Assembly (NCBI GenBank): GCA_020073565.1
Contig: JAIQEY010000040.1
Coordinates: forward strand, 1-57,481
Origin: Terriglobia bacterium
GTDB taxonomy: Bacteria > Acidobacteriota > Terriglobia > Terriglobales > Acidobacteriaceae
Direction: 5' to 3'
Length of the DNA stretch: 57,481 bases
Part shown: positions 36,209-46,159 of the stretch, one piece after another
Numbering within the stretch: the stretch's first letter is position 1
How the letters are laid out: each line of letters begins with the position of its first letter
Program-made: the position numbers and the translations under genes
The notes under the pieces: model-generated
The model's input: only the letters and a program-made list of their open reading frames with translations
Told to the model about the DNA's origin: nothing
The model's database searches: none

Positions 36209-39043
36209 CTACTGCAGCTTCGCGTATTCTGCTTTCGCCTGAAGCAGCAGGGGCACGTCGGGGTCGGCGTCCTTCCAGGCGGCAAGAAAATTCTGGTAGG
36301 CGATGCGCGCCTTGGCGGTGTCGCCCTGCTTCTGATACACCCGGCCCAGTTCGAGTTGTGCGGCCACCACCAACATGTCAGGGCCGCGCGACTTCATCTC
36401 GAGAATCTTCTGGAAATCCTGCTGCGCTTCAGCCAGTCGTCCGAGCTGCCGGTAGGCCAAACCCCGCCCGTAGAGAACGCCGGTGCTGGCGCGGGCATAG
36501 AGGGCGGCGGTATTTTCAAGGTCAATCGCCTTGTTGGGGTCGGCCTTGGTGCCCTTGGTGGGGAACAGATATGCGATGGCGTGAATTGTGGGGGCGGCGA
36601 CGTTTTGCGCGATGGTATCGTTGGGGCGTTTGCGTTGGATCTCGTCGGCGATGCTAAGCGCCCTCGGCACCTGGCCAGCCAGCACAAGAGCGCTGGCGGC
36701 GTTCCACTGCACATCTAATGTCTGGGAGGTTTGCAGAGCCGCATTCGCTTCGCTGATCGCTTCCGTTTTATTGCCGACAAACGCCTCGAAACCCGCCAAT
36801 TGAGCTTCCAGGTTAGCGCGGCCTTGCAAGTGGAGCCGATCGAGGGCATCCTCGGCTCGGCGCGAGAATTCGCGCGCCTGGCGCACTTGGCCGCGCGTCA
36901 TGGCGAGACCAGTGCGAAACCTGAACGCGCCTACCTCGCCATCGGGTTTGCCCGAGACATTCTGTAATTCCTTCTCCACGTCGGCGTCTTTGCCCTCCGC
37001 CCAAGCGAGCGCCGCAAGCAGGAGATGAAAGCTGGAAGCGGCTGCCTTCCTTTGGAGTCCTGCGTTCAGGGTCGCGCGGGCTTCCTCCCTACGATTCAGC
37101 CCGGCGTAGGCCAGGGCCGTATTCTCATAGCCGCTCACCATGTCAGCATCGAGATCGATGGCGTGTTTTGAAGTTTCCAGGGCGTTGTCGAACTGTCCGA
37201 GCTGGTTGTAGATGCTCCCCAGGTTGTTGTAAGGGATCGGGTCGCGCGGATACGTCTGACGATAAAGTTCCAGCGCCGTGATGCCTTTGTCCAGCTGGTT
37301 ACTATCGGCGTAGTAGTGCGACATGATATAGAGCTTTTCGCGCTCACTGGCACGGTCGCGCAGTTCGAAGGCCTTCTGGCGGTTTTGCTCCGACTGCTGG
37401 GTCTGCTCCAGGTTGCCATAAACCGTGCCCAGACGAGCGTAGGCCATCGCAAAATTCGGATCGAGCTCGATGGCGCGCTGGTAATTGGGAAGGGCGCCCA
37501 GTTCATCGCCAAGATTGTGCTTGCTGTCGCCCAGGCTCAGCGCCTTGAGCGCATCGAGCGACGCGGTCGTCGCCTGGGAAAGAGACATGTCGTACTTCTG
37601 CACCATGGCCAGCGATTCGCCCATCTGGCCGCGCAGCTTGGTGGCGGCCCGGTGCAGCGCGTTCAGTACATCTTCCTTGCGGTCAGCTTGAATCTGCTGG
37701 CGCCCCAGCGAATCGCCCGAGGAAACGTTGGTGGCTTCCAGCGTGATGGCGTATTGGCCACCGACGCTGTCGATGCTGCCGGTCAGCATGGCCTTGATGC
37801 CGTCGCGCAGACAGATCTCGCGCCCCACGTCGGCGGTGATTCGATCGCCAGCGTTGCGGCCCATGAACTGCAACGTCTGGCGGATCTTCTGCTCCGGAAA
37901 AACGTTGAGGTACGGCGACTGACCCAGATCTACCGCCAGAGCCTTCTTAAGGGTGCCATCGAAGACCGGATCCGCGGTCGTGTTTACGAAATCGGCAATC
38001 AGGATCGAGTCTTTTTCAGTGAGCGCCTGGCCGCGCCGCATCAGCACCACAACGAGGCCGACGGCCACGATTACCAAAAGGGCGGCCGGAATCAGCCAGC
38101 CGGGCAGTTTGCGCGCGGGCGCCGGCGGCTTCCTAATATGGGCGCTCGAAGAAGTCAGCGCCGGAATCGTGCCGGATCCGGAATCGCGTTTCAGCCGCTT
38201 CAGGTCCGAGCGCACTTCAGCCGCGCTCTGGTAGCGCAGCTCCCGGTCTTTCTCCAGCAGCTTATTCAGCACTTCCTCCAGATGCGGAGGCACATCCGGG
38301 TTGAGCCGGATGGGAGGCGTAGGTGGGCGATTGAGAATCGCCTCGAAGATGACCGCGGAAGTGTCGCCTCGAAACGGAATCGTGCCGGTCGCCATTTCGT
38401 AAAGCACCGCTCCGAAGGAGAACAAGTCCGTGCGCGCATCGAGTTCCTTGCCGCGCGCCTGCTCGGGCGACATGTAGGCCACCGTGCCCACGGTGGATCC
38501 GGGACTGGTCAGGAAGGGCTCGTCCACGGTCGCGGCCGTCCCCATCGTGGAAGCGGCCAGAACAGAAGGTTGCACCGCGCGTTTAGCCAGTCCGAAATCG
38601 AGGATCTTGGCCTGATTGCGATTGGTGACAAAGATGTTGGCCGGCTTGATGTCCCGATGGATGATGCCCTTGGCATGGGCCGCGTCGAGCGCGTCGGCCA
38701 TCTGAATCCCCAAGTCGAGTAACTGGTCGAGTTCCATCGGCTGGCCGTGGATTCTACTCTTGAGCGTGACTCCTTCCAGCAGCTCCATCGCGATGAAATG
38801 CCGACCGCCATCCTCGCCGATCTCATAGATGGTGCAAATGTTGGGGTGATTCAGAGCGGAGGCAGCCCGAGCTTCGCGTTGGAAACGGTCGAGCGCGTTG
38901 GGGTCTGCCTCCGTCTCCGGCGGCAGGAACTTCAGGGCGACACGGCGGCCCAGATTGAGGTCCTCGGCCTCATACACCACGCCCATTCCCCCGCCTCCCA
39001 GCTGAGACAGTACACGGTAATGCGAGACAGTCTGGCCGATCAT
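36209..39043 (-). CDS. Membrane Ser/Thr protein kinase with TPR sensor region
   Basis: 944 residues. Kinase domain about 9-270: glycine loop [10 protein letters not shown] (about 15-24), VALK lysine (K38), HRDIKPAN (129-136) and DFG (149-151), all intact, so it is likely active. A helix near 315-335 crosses the membrane. Outside lies a FlgO-like/adenylate-cyclase-associated domain ([19 protein letters not shown], about 345-480) and then tetratricopeptide repeats to the C-terminus ([25 protein letters not shown]). This architecture is common in Acidobacteria. Targets are unknown. It converges on the LssY gene and has a 540-bp gap upstream. Confidence 0.93.
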   Translation of the reverse strand: MIGQTVSHYRVLSQLGGGGMGVVYEAEDLNLGRRVALKFLPPETEADPNALDRFQREARAASALNHPNICTIYEIGEDGGRHFIAMELLEGVTLKSRIHGQPMELDQLLDLGIQMADALDAAHAKGIIHRDIKPANIFVTNRNQAKILDFGLAKRAVQPSVLAASTMGTAATVDEPFLTSPGSTVGTVAYMSPEQARGKELDARTDLFSFGAVLYEMATGTIPFRGDTSAVIFEAILNRPPTPPIRLNPDVPPHLEEVLNKLLEKDRELRYQSAAEVRSDLKRLKRDSGSGTIPALTSSSAHIRKPPAPARKLPGWLIPAALLVIVAVGLVVVLMRRGQALTEKDSILIADFVNTTADPVFDGTLKKALAVDLGQSPYLNVFPEQKIRQTLQFMGRNAGDRITADVGREICLRDGIKAMLTGSIDSVGGQYAITLEATNVSSGDSLGRQQIQADRKEDVLNALHRAATKLRGQMGESLAMVQKYDMSLSQATTASLDALKALSLGDSKHNLGDELGALPNYQRAIELDPNFAMAYARLGTVYGNLEQTQQSEQNRQKAFELRDRASEREKLYIMSHYYADSNQLDKGITALELYRQTYPRDPIPYNNLGSIYNQLGQFDNALETSKHAIDLDADMVSGYENTALAYAGLNRREEARATLNAGLQRKAAASSFHLLLAALAWAEGKDADVEKELQNVSGKPDGEVGAFRFRTGLAMTRGQVRQAREFSRRAEDALDRLHLQGRANLEAQLAGFEAFVGNKTEAISEANAALQTSQTLDVQWNAASALVLAGQVPRALSIADEIQRKRPNDTIAQNVAAPTIHAIAYLFPTKGTKADPNKAIDLENTAALYARASTGVLYGRGLAYRQLGRLAEAQQDFQKILEMKSRGPDMLVVAAQLELGRVYQKQGDTAKARIAYQNFLAAWKDADPDVPLLLQAKAEYAKLQ

Positions 39044-39580
39044 GCGGGGAACGCTCCTGGAGAAAGGTCACTCGATGTTAGGCCCGGGGCATGGACAAGG
39101 TCAAACCTGCCTGCCTCTGCTTCGATACGATGCCAGCGCGCGGCAAGTTCATTGTTTCGTGCCAGAGGTCCGCCGCGCTTGCGCCGTGAGCGAGGGCCTC
39201 CCCCGTGCTCACGCTCCGGGCATTGGGCTGCACTTCGCAGCGAAAACAGTTGTGCTTTTCATCAAATGGTGTTGTGAAGTGTTACAACATTGGAAAGCCC
39301 TGCTAAGCCGTTGCCGTTTCAAATACTTCGCTAGAACATCAAGGCCTTAGCACGACTTCCGCAACGAACTACTGTTGTGATTCTCACCAGATTGCTGTTG
39401 TGGGTTGCAGCAGGAAATCTCGGCGTCTTCCCGCCAGTTCATTCGAACTAACTTATTTTCATAGACTTGGGCTCGCTGCTCCGTTCTTGTCGACACTTCC
39501 TCGCGATTGGCATCAGGGGTGCCTTTAGAACAAGTGGCGAGCGGCCGCAAACAGCAAGAGCCCTCGAACGAAGGTGGGTT
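39044..39580. other. Intergenic region, one candidate inverted repeat
   Basis: No gene is supported: open frames have no recognisable features. An imperfect palindrome, GTTGT-N8-ACAAC at 39271-39288, could be a regulator site for the divergent kinase and GcvH-like genes. AT content rises toward 39460, consistent with promoters for the plus-strand gene. Confidence 0.4.
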
Positions 39581-40252
39581 ATGACAGTCATCCTGGTTCT
39601 CCTAACATTCGCGACGTTTCTTCTGATCGATCACTTCTACAGCCGGAAGCAAGTCATTGCTCAGCCGGTACTGATGGTGGCGAAGCGCGAAGCACAAGTG
39701 CGGCCGACCGCGGGCATGGTCGGCGGTTTCCAGGTCCCAGAAAACCTGCGCTATCACCCCGGGCACACTTGGGCGCTGAGCGAGAGTCCGAGCCTGGTGC
39801 GAGTCGGCATGGACGATTTCGCATCGAAGCTGATCGGGAAAGTGGAGCGCATCACGCTGCCGCAGCGCGGACAATGGATCCGCCAGGGGCAGAAGATCGC
39901 CACGGTTTTCCGGGACGGTGTCGCCGTGGACATGGTCTCTCCGATTGAGGGCAGCATCGCCGATGTGAACGACACGGTCGCCAGTGATCCGAAACTGACG
40001 CAGAAGGACCCCTACGGCGAAGGCTGGCTGGTCACGGTGCAGTCGCCTGATGCCAAAACGAATTTCCGCAACTTGCTGGGTGGTGCGCTGGCACGGTGGT
40101 GGACGGAAGAATCAGCCGGCCGTCTGCAGAGAAAGATGCCGATGCTGTGCGGCGCGCTGGCACAGGACGGCGGTGTGGCGATGAACAACCTGACCGATCA
40201 GATTCCTGACCAGGAGTGGGCCGCGATCGCGAAAGAATTCTTCCTGTCCTGA
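39581..40252 (+). CDS. Membrane-anchored GcvH-like protein lacking the lipoyl lysine
   Basis: 223 residues from the ATG at 39581 (GAAGGTGGG just upstream). An N-terminal membrane helix (about 1-17) is followed by a domain matching glycine-cleavage H protein: YHPGHTWAL (compare HEWV), VGMDDFASKLIG, and IEGSIADVND. The residue that should be the lipoylated lysine in the ESVKA loop reads G in RDGVAVD (about position 113), so it cannot carry lipoate in the usual way. The C-terminal 60 residues (WTEESAGRLQRKMP) are unusual. There are no other glycine-cleavage genes nearby. Likely a repurposed structural or signalling relative. A terminator follows. Confidence 0.75.
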   Translation: MTVILVLLTFATFLLIDHFYSRKQVIAQPVLMVAKREAQVRPTAGMVGGFQVPENLRYHPGHTWALSESPSLVRVGMDDFASKLIGKVERITLPQRGQWIRQGQKIATVFRDGVAVDMVSPIEGSIADVNDTVASDPKLTQKDPYGEGWLVTVQSPDAKTNFRNLLGGALARWWTEESAGRLQRKMPMLCGALAQDGGVAMNNLTDQIPDQEWAAIAKEFFLS

Positions 40253-40304
40253 GCCTTCTTCGAGGGCTCGGGTTAACGCTCTCGCCAATAACCTCCTGAC
40301 ATCA

Positions 40305-40338
40305 ACCGCCCTGGAACCTTCCCGGGCGGTGGTGTTTT
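40305..40338 (+). terminator. Rho-independent terminator after the GcvH-like gene
   Basis: ACCGCCC (40305-40311) and GGGCGGT (40324-40330) arms enclose a GGAA-CC-TTCC inner stem, followed by GGTGTTTTT. It is positioned to end the GcvH-like transcript. Confidence 0.7.
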
Positions 40339-40570
40339 TGAGGGTAGGAGATCCACTGTGGGAATAGGTGATTCTTGGCCCCACGTCGCGTTTTTTCAGT
40401 AACTTGCGCCCTTGGAGACGCACGGCAGGTCACGCCCCCTGGTTACTGAAGTTTGCCCCTCAACGCCCCAGTTCTTTGTCCCCCGTCGGCGGCCTGTTAT
40501 CTATAGGTACTTCCCCTGTTTTTTGACCTTGGGACTCGCGGCTCGGTCCCCGGGCAGGAGCACTACTTCG

Positions 40571-43342
40571 ATGGAACGTCGCCCTCAATCCTGGAGGGAG
40601 ATGAGTGTCGCCCCGCGTGCGTTCATCACGATCGTAGTGCTCTGCGGACTTAGCGTCCTCACCTATACGGTGTTCCATGGGAGCAGCCAGAATCCGCTCA
40701 AGTTTTTCTGCTATCTCGTGATTGCGCTGTTCGCCTCCCGGCTGAAGGTGAATCTGCCGGGCATCACGGGCACGATGTCGGTGAACTTTCTGTTCCTGCT
40801 GTTAGGGGTTCTGGAACTGAGCTTCGCCGAGACCATGGCGCTGGGCTGCGCGGCCGTGGTGGTGCAGTGTTTCGACCGGGATCGTCCGATGCCGGTGCAG
40901 ATCGCGTTTAATGTTTGCTCGACCGCATTGGCGATTGCCGCCACGTTTGCTTCCTATCGCTTTTCTCTGTTCCATCGCCTGGTGACCAACCCGTCGACGC
41001 TGCTCTTCCTGGCGGCCTGCATTTACTTCGTGGCGAACACGGTGCCCGTAGCGGCCGTGATCTCTCTGACCGAGCGGAGATCGCTCCGCCAAATCTGGAC
41101 CGACTGCTATTTCTGGAGCTTCCCCTACTATCTGGCCGGCGCCGGGGTTGCCGGCTTGATGAGCTGGCTTCACGACTTTACCGACTGGCAAACCTCGTTG
41201 CTCATTCTGCCCGTCGTGTACCTCATGTATCGCTCCTACCGTCTCTACCTGGGAAAACTGGAAGACGAAAAACGGCATGTGGAAGAGATGGCCGACTTGC
41301 ACATGCGGACGATCGAAGCGCTGGCGCTGGCGATCGAAGCCAAGGACCAGACCACGCACGATCACCTGCAAAGAGTACGGGTTTACGCCGTCGAAGTTGC
41401 CAAAGAGCTCAATGTCAGCTCCGAGGAGATGGCCGCGCTGCAGGCCGCCGCGTTGTTGCACGATATCGGCAAGCTGGCCATTCCGGAGCACATCATTTCG
41501 AAGCCCGGCCGCCTGACCCCCGAAGAATTTGAGAAAATGAAGATCCATCCTTTGGTGGGCGCCGAGATTCTGGAGCGGGTCCGCTTCCCCTATCCGGTTG
41601 TGCCCATCGTGCGCGCGCACCACGAAAAGTATGACGGCTCTGGCTATCCCCTGGGATTGCGCGCCGGTCAGATTCCCATCGGAGCGCGCATCCTGGCCGC
41701 GGTGGACTTCCTGGACGCGCTGGCCTCGGATCGGCAGTATCGGCGAGCCCTGCCGCTGGAAGACGCCATGTCTCGGTTGCAAGCGGAGTCGGGGAAATCC
41801 TTCGATCCCCAGGTGGTGAAGGTGCTCGAGCGCAAGTACACGCAGCTGGAGCAACTCGTCCGCGAGCGCACCGGCAATCACGAAAAAACAAAACTATCCA
41901 CGGACGTCAAAGATCCGGGTGCGGATCGCGCCATTGAACCGGCGGCCGGATTCGCCGCCCAGGGCCAGCGGCAAGTCCCGGAGCGCAGCTTCTTGAGTTC
42001 GATTGCCGCGGCCCGCCAGGAAGCCCAGGCTCTTTTCGAACTCAGCCAGGATTTGGGAGCGTCCCTCAGCTTGGGAGAAACGCTTTCCGTATTCTCCGTG
42101 AAGCTGCGCAGGACCATCCCGTACGATGCCATCGCAATCTACGTGCGTCACGGAGAAGAACTGATTCCCGAATATGTGAACGGTGACAACTTCCGGTTAT
42201 TCGCATCGCTGCGGATTCCGGTCGGGCAGGGACTTTCCGGGTGGGTGGCGCAGAACCTGAAACCCATTTTGAATGGCAATCCTTCGGTCGAGCCCGGCTA
42301 TCTGAACGATCCTTCGAAATACAGCACCTTGATGTCGGCGCTGGCCGTCCCGCTCGAGGGTCTGGAGGGCGTGGTCGGCGTCGTGGCCTTGTATCACGCC
42401 GAAAAGGACTTCTTTACCTCGGACCACCTGCGCATTCTGCTGGCCGTCAGTTCCAAGATGGCGCTGGCCATCGAGAACGCCATGAAGTACGAGCAAGCCG
42501 AGAGTTCCGCGGTGACGGATTATCTCACCGGCTTGCCCAACGCGCGTTCGCTATTCCTGCAACTCGACCGGGAACTGGCCCGATGCAAGCGCGATCAGAC
42601 AACGCTGACCGTCATGGTCAGCGATATGGATGGCTTCAAGCAGATCAACGACCGCTTCGGGCACCTGGAAGGCAATCGCGTGTTGCGGCTTTTTGCCCAC
42701 TCCCTGAAGGAAACCAGCCGCGAGTACGACTACGTGGCGCGCATGGGCGGAGACGAGTTTGTGGTCATCTCCCCGGGACTTACGTCCGAGGCAGCGGCCC
42801 GCAAGGCGGAGCAAATGCGGGAACTGGTCCACCAAGCCGGAAAGGAAGTTTGCAACGAGGACATCCTGTCGTTGAGCGTGGGCAAAGCGGTGTATCCGGA
42901 AGACGGGCTGGATGCGGAGAGATTACTCTCGGAAGCCGACAAGCGGATGTATTTACAGAAGCTGAGCCAGCCGAATCGCAAGAACCGCCGTCTGTATCCT
43001 CGCGTGAAGGGCCGCCTGACCGCCGAGATTTCGCAAGACCAACAGGACCGCGGGATGCTGGGTATCGTTACCAACCTGAGCCTGGGCGGCTGCTACGTAG
43101 AGACCAACAGCATTCTGCTTCCCGGATCCCAGACGAAACTGACATTTTCGTGCGGACACGCCGAGATCGCGATGCACGCTGAAGTCGTGCGCATGGACAT
43201 GGGCATCGGCGCGGCGCTCAAATTCACGGAAATGAACCATGAGAGTCGGGCCGCCGTGCAGCGAATCCTGGAGCAACTGGCCAGCTCATCAGCGAGCGCC
43301 GATCGTCCCCTTAGCCAAAGTGCCGCTGCCCTCAAGCTGTAG
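40571..43342 (+). CDS. Multidomain c-di-GMP protein: membrane sensor, HD-GYP, GAF, GGDEF, PilZ
   Basis: 923 residues from the ATG at 40571 (AGGAG upstream; a second ATG at 40601 is possible). Multi-pass membrane region about 15-230. HD-GYP phosphodiesterase domain with HDIGK near 297 and HHEKYDGSGYP near 350, all key residues present. A GAF-like sensor about 485-640. A GGDEF cyclase (intact GGDEF near 726) with an RxxD inhibitory site just upstream (REYD), so the product can inhibit it. The C-terminal PilZ-like domain (RRLYPRVKGRLTAE, NLSLGG) binds c-di-GMP. It could thus make, break and sense c-di-GMP. It is preceded by the GcvH-like gene and terminator. Confidence 0.93.
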   Translation: MERRPQSWREMSVAPRAFITIVVLCGLSVLTYTVFHGSSQNPLKFFCYLVIALFASRLKVNLPGITGTMSVNFLFLLLGVLELSFAETMALGCAAVVVQCFDRDRPMPVQIAFNVCSTALAIAATFASYRFSLFHRLVTNPSTLLFLAACIYFVANTVPVAAVISLTERRSLRQIWTDCYFWSFPYYLAGAGVAGLMSWLHDFTDWQTSLLILPVVYLMYRSYRLYLGKLEDEKRHVEEMADLHMRTIEALALAIEAKDQTTHDHLQRVRVYAVEVAKELNVSSEEMAALQAAALLHDIGKLAIPEHIISKPGRLTPEEFEKMKIHPLVGAEILERVRFPYPVVPIVRAHHEKYDGSGYPLGLRAGQIPIGARILAAVDFLDALASDRQYRRALPLEDAMSRLQAESGKSFDPQVVKVLERKYTQLEQLVRERTGNHEKTKLSTDVKDPGADRAIEPAAGFAAQGQRQVPERSFLSSIAAARQEAQALFELSQDLGASLSLGETLSVFSVKLRRTIPYDAIAIYVRHGEELIPEYVNGDNFRLFASLRIPVGQGLSGWVAQNLKPILNGNPSVEPGYLNDPSKYSTLMSALAVPLEGLEGVVGVVALYHAEKDFFTSDHLRILLAVSSKMALAIENAMKYEQAESSAVTDYLTGLPNARSLFLQLDRELARCKRDQTTLTVMVSDMDGFKQINDRFGHLEGNRVLRLFAHSLKETSREYDYVARMGGDEFVVISPGLTSEAAARKAEQMRELVHQAGKEVCNEDILSLSVGKAVYPEDGLDAERLLSEADKRMYLQKLSQPNRKNRRLYPRVKGRLTAEISQDQQDRGMLGIVTNLSLGGCYVETNSILLPGSQTKLTFSCGHAEIAMHAEVVRMDMGIGAALKFTEMNHESRAAVQRILEQLASSSASADRPLSQSAAALKL

Positions 43343-43429
43343 CTGGGCGCAGACCTATGAATAGGCACGGCTGAAGCGTTTGGTAATCAGTGTGCCTCCG
43401 AGGATGTCAACAGAGCCACCGTTTGTCAC

Positions 43430-44533
43430 TTAGATGGACACCGCTAGCGGCTGGATCTGCACCAGTGGCCCGCGGCGGGCTTTCTCCGCGCTGAGCCGCA
43501 GCATGTTGGCAGTCGGCACACCCGTCCGGTAATAGGATTTCTCGCAATCGGCCGTCGAGGGTCCCCGCATACTACCTTCCATGTAGGCCAGCCCGGGACA
43601 ACGAGTGCAGCCGCTGACATGCGAGCACGAGGAGCACACCGTCAGGTGCTTAGCTTGAATCGATCGGACCTCGTTCAACTGAGGCGAGAGATTCCAGATA
43701 TCCAGAAATTTCTGCTGCCGAATGTTTCCGCTGGGCAGCGGAAACTGCACGCATGGGAACACATCGCCATAGGGCGAGATGTAGCAGAAAGAATGCGCAG
43801 CGCTGCACGAGTAACCTTCCAGGTCGTCCTCGGTGGGCGCTTTGGGAGGCGCGCAGAACTCTTCCATGTTGCCCACCAGCGCCGGGTTGTGGAACACCTC
43901 GCTGAGTTCCTCTCCCGGAATGCGCAGCGAGAGAACCGACGTGTCGCCGTCCATCATGGGCGTGATCGTGGGATCGACCGTGTAATGCACTCCCATCTCG
44001 GCGGCAAGCTTTTGCAGGTGGTACTGGTCGGAAAGATTCCTGGTCATCAGCACGTTGGCAATCGTGACTCGCAGGCCCTGGTCGCTCAGGAACCGGATGG
44101 CCTTCATGGTCCGCTCGAAAGAGTGGGGCAGCTTGGTGATGGCGTCATGAACCTCGGGGCGGTGCGAGTAGACGCTGATCTGGATGGTGTCCACGCCGAG
44201 GGCGCGGATTCTCTTCGCCTCTTCTTCATGGATCATGACCGCGTTAGTCTTGATCTTGACGTTGAACAGCAGGCGCCGCGCGTGCTCCAGCAGGTCAAAG
44301 AAATCGCGCCGCATAAAGACTTCGCCGCCGCTGAATGTCAGGAAGAAAACGCCCGCTTCGGCCAGTTGATCGAGCACACCCTTGATCTCGGCCGTAGTCA
44401 TCTCGCCGTGATCGTCATGATCAAGGTAGCAATGCACGCAGCGCTCGTTGCAGCGGTACGTGACATCGAGGTGCACGCTGATAGGTACGCCCAGATCGAA
44501 CGCCTTCTGGCTCATTTCGCTCATCAGGGTCAT
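43430..44533 (-). CDS. Radical SAM/SPASM peptide-modifying enzyme
   Basis: 367 residues. The radical SAM motif CNERCVHC (C28, C32, C35) and the SAM-binding GGE (LTFSGGEVFMRRD) are intact. The C-terminal SPASM region has the cysteine series for two more Fe-S clusters: C...CYISPYGDVFPC, then CSSCSHVSGCTRC and ADC. This is the PqqE/sactisynthase-like architecture that alters peptide side chains. It overlaps the PqqD gene stop by ATGA, so translation is coupled. With precursor, PqqD, kinase and peptidase in one operon it is the likely maturase; the bond formed (thioether, C-C or other) cannot be read from sequence. Confidence 0.92.
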   Translation of the reverse strand: MTLMSEMSQKAFDLGVPISVHLDVTYRCNERCVHCYLDHDDHGEMTTAEIKGVLDQLAEAGVFFLTFSGGEVFMRRDFFDLLEHARRLLFNVKIKTNAVMIHEEEAKRIRALGVDTIQISVYSHRPEVHDAITKLPHSFERTMKAIRFLSDQGLRVTIANVLMTRNLSDQYHLQKLAAEMGVHYTVDPTITPMMDGDTSVLSLRIPGEELSEVFHNPALVGNMEEFCAPPKAPTEDDLEGYSCSAAHSFCYISPYGDVFPCVQFPLPSGNIRQQKFLDIWNLSPQLNEVRSIQAKHLTVCSSCSHVSGCTRCPGLAYMEGSMRGPSTADCEKSYYRTGVPTANMLRLSAEKARRGPLVQIQPLAVSI

Positions 44534-44823
44534 GGAGCCTCCAGCGGGTGATCGGCAACCAGGAGAATTCCGTGGGTTGAGAGTTCGGCGACGAACTGCT
44601 CTGCATCCGTCTGGGCCTGCTCGGGATCGACCTCAAATTGCTCGCAGACGTGACTGCGAACGATCTCTCGCAGAGGTGTGTGGCCATCGGCCGCCTGCCA
44701 AATGGCAGTCGCGACTTCGTTTAGCGTAAAGAACGTCGAGTCCGCCGAGTTCATCACCATCATCTCGCCCGCCAGCATGCGGGCGGCGATAGCAGAACTG
44801 CGCGCGATGTACGTTTCAGACAT
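44530..44823 (-). CDS. PqqD-family peptide chaperone (RRE)
   Basis: 97 residues from the ATG at 44823. It has the winged PqqD fold pattern: YIARSSAIAARMLAGEMMV, then STFFTLNEVATAIWQAADG and the helix around VDPEQAQTDAEQFVAELSTHGIL. PqqD-type domains bind the leader peptide and present it to the radical SAM enzyme. It overlaps the kinase gene by 8 nt at its start and the radical SAM gene by 4 nt at its end. An earlier in-frame start (44841) would overlap more of the kinase gene. Confidence 0.9.
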   Translation of the reverse strand: MSETYIARSSAIAARMLAGEMMVMNSADSTFFTLNEVATAIWQAADGHTPLREIVRSHVCEQFEVDPEQAQTDAEQFVAELSTHGILLVADHPLEAP

Positions 44824-45643
44824 GCGCAGGCTCTCCCGCAAAGCAACGGATGGTGTCCCACACTCTGGGATCAGGATAGAACGTCAGACGCCGAATGGGA
44901 ACCCCGGCCACAAAATCACAGGCGGTCGCGAGCAATTTTTCCACCAACTCACGGTCGTCGCCGAAGAACAAGATATTACGCATCAGACGGCGGACGGCTT
45001 CCGCCGGGGATATCTCGTCGATCCGATTCGACGGGCCCTTCTCCAGAAAAAACAAGGCCGATACTGGGGCTGTGCAGTTCTCGCCCGCTTTCGCCAATTC
45101 TCCGGCGAAGGGCGTGCCGTAGGCCCAGTATCCGCCGTTGCCGGGCCGGACATAGGAAATCTCATCGGTGAGCAGCCTGATGCCGGATGGAGCCAGCCGA
45201 GTCATGGTCGTTTTCCCTGCGCCCGATACGCCGGAGAAAAGATAAGCTCGGCCATCACAAGCGGCACTGGCGGCGTGCAGCAGGAATCCGCCACGCGCTG
45301 CCAGAATCAAACTGTGCAGGATGCGCAACGCTGAGTCCAGCGAGTAAGGGTTGGGAGTTTGCTCGACCCAGCCACGGCCAGAGTCCGGATCCCACTGCGC
45401 GCGAAAGTCGCCGCGCTCGATCCGCCACTGATGGCCTTCGCGCCGCACCCGGACGTCCTCATCGGAAACCGTCCCGTGTTCGGTGAGCTGGAAATCAAGT
45501 TCATATTCAGCGCGGGACGAACTCAAGAATCCGGAATAGCGCTGGCACAGAAGATCGTGAAAGCTTTCGCTGTCCGTGGACAACGAGACCGGTATGCCCC
45601 CAACCTCGACCACGCAAGTGTATTTTCCGCCGACGGCAGTCAT
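44816..45643 (-). CDS. HprK-like kinase of a RiPP cluster
   Basis: 275 residues from the ATG at 45643 (the frame extends upstream but overlaps the peptidase gene). The P-loop FSGVSGAGKTT (about 138-146) is preceded by LLHAASA, as in HPr-kinase-like enzymes of peptide clusters. No N-terminal HPr-kinase domain 1 is present, and no HPr or PTS gene is nearby, so true HPr regulation is unlikely. Related kinases in lasso-peptide clusters phosphorylate serine in the precursor. It overlaps the peptidase stop by ATGA. The precursor here ends in Ser, which is suggestive but not proof of target. Confidence 0.82.
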   Translation of the reverse strand: MTAVGGKYTCVVEVGGIPVSLSTDSESFHDLLCQRYSGFLSSSRAEYELDFQLTEHGTVSDEDVRVRREGHQWRIERGDFRAQWDPDSGRGWVEQTPNPYSLDSALRILHSLILAARGGFLLHAASAACDGRAYLFSGVSGAGKTTMTRLAPSGIRLLTDEISYVRPGNGGYWAYGTPFAGELAKAGENCTAPVSALFFLEKGPSNRIDEISPAEAVRRLMRNILFFGDDRELVEKLLATACDFVAGVPIRRLTFYPDPRVWDTIRCFAGEPAHV

Positions 45644-46146
45644 CGGGCGCCCTGACGGTCGTTGGCAAGCGACCCTTCTAGTGGGATCGTGTGAGATGTC
45701 CGCCAACTGTGAACTCGCAATGCGAAGCGTCGTGCGATGCCACAGTAGCAGAGCAGCACTCCCAGTGCGCGAGACCACGGACGCAACGGCACCGGAAGGG
45801 CAATGGTTCCCGTGCGCAGGAGATGGACCAATCTACCCTGGAAGGCGCTCAAGGGGAACATCGGATCAGGAGCGGCCATCGAATCGCCACGCAGAAGGAA
45901 TCCTTCGTCTCCACGGCGTGCGAGGAAGCGATGCAGGAAAAGGCGGTCCTCGCGCAGAGCCAGAACAATTTCCCCAGGATGGACGTCTTCGAGGTGGCAG
46001 TCAGCGATCTCGACCATGTCGCCCGGCCACACCGAAGGCAGCATGCTCTCGCCGCGGACTCGCAGGCGCAAACGGCCCCCGCGACGCAACGCGTCTGCAG
46101 CCAGGGCTGAACGCTTCGCGTTCCAACTCTCCTGCCATGGGGTCAT
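45640..46146 (-). CDS. S24/S26-like peptidase of the RiPP cluster
   Basis: 168 residues from the ATG at 46146, 13 nt after the precursor stop; the frame extends to 46248 but would overlap the precursor. VRGESMLPSVWPGDMVEI carries the nucleophile Ser (S34) of the LexA/signal-peptidase fold. The position of the general-base lysine reads LFLHRFLARRGD, with His/Arg instead, as in many S24/S26-like proteins of peptide clusters, so catalysis may differ or be lost. The C-terminus (about residues 115-168) has a helical stretch but no clear membrane anchor. It probably handles leader removal or precursor processing. Confidence 0.78.
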   Translation of the reverse strand: MTPWQESWNAKRSALAADALRRGGRLRLRVRGESMLPSVWPGDMVEIADCHLEDVHPGEIVLALREDRLFLHRFLARRGDEGFLLRGDSMAAPDPMFPLSAFQGRLVHLLRTGTIALPVPLRPWSRALGVLLCYCGIARRFALRVHSWRTSHTIPLEGSLANDRQGAR

Positions 46147-46159
46147 CGTGTCGCCGGCG

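Noticed and set aside
37316..38722. Plus-strand open frame of 468 codons opposite the kinase
   Set aside because: All kinase motifs lie on the minus strand.
44816..45643. HPr kinase/phosphorylase controlling carbon catabolite repression
   Set aside because: No HPr, PTS or domain-1 region is present and the gene is embedded in peptide-maturation genes.
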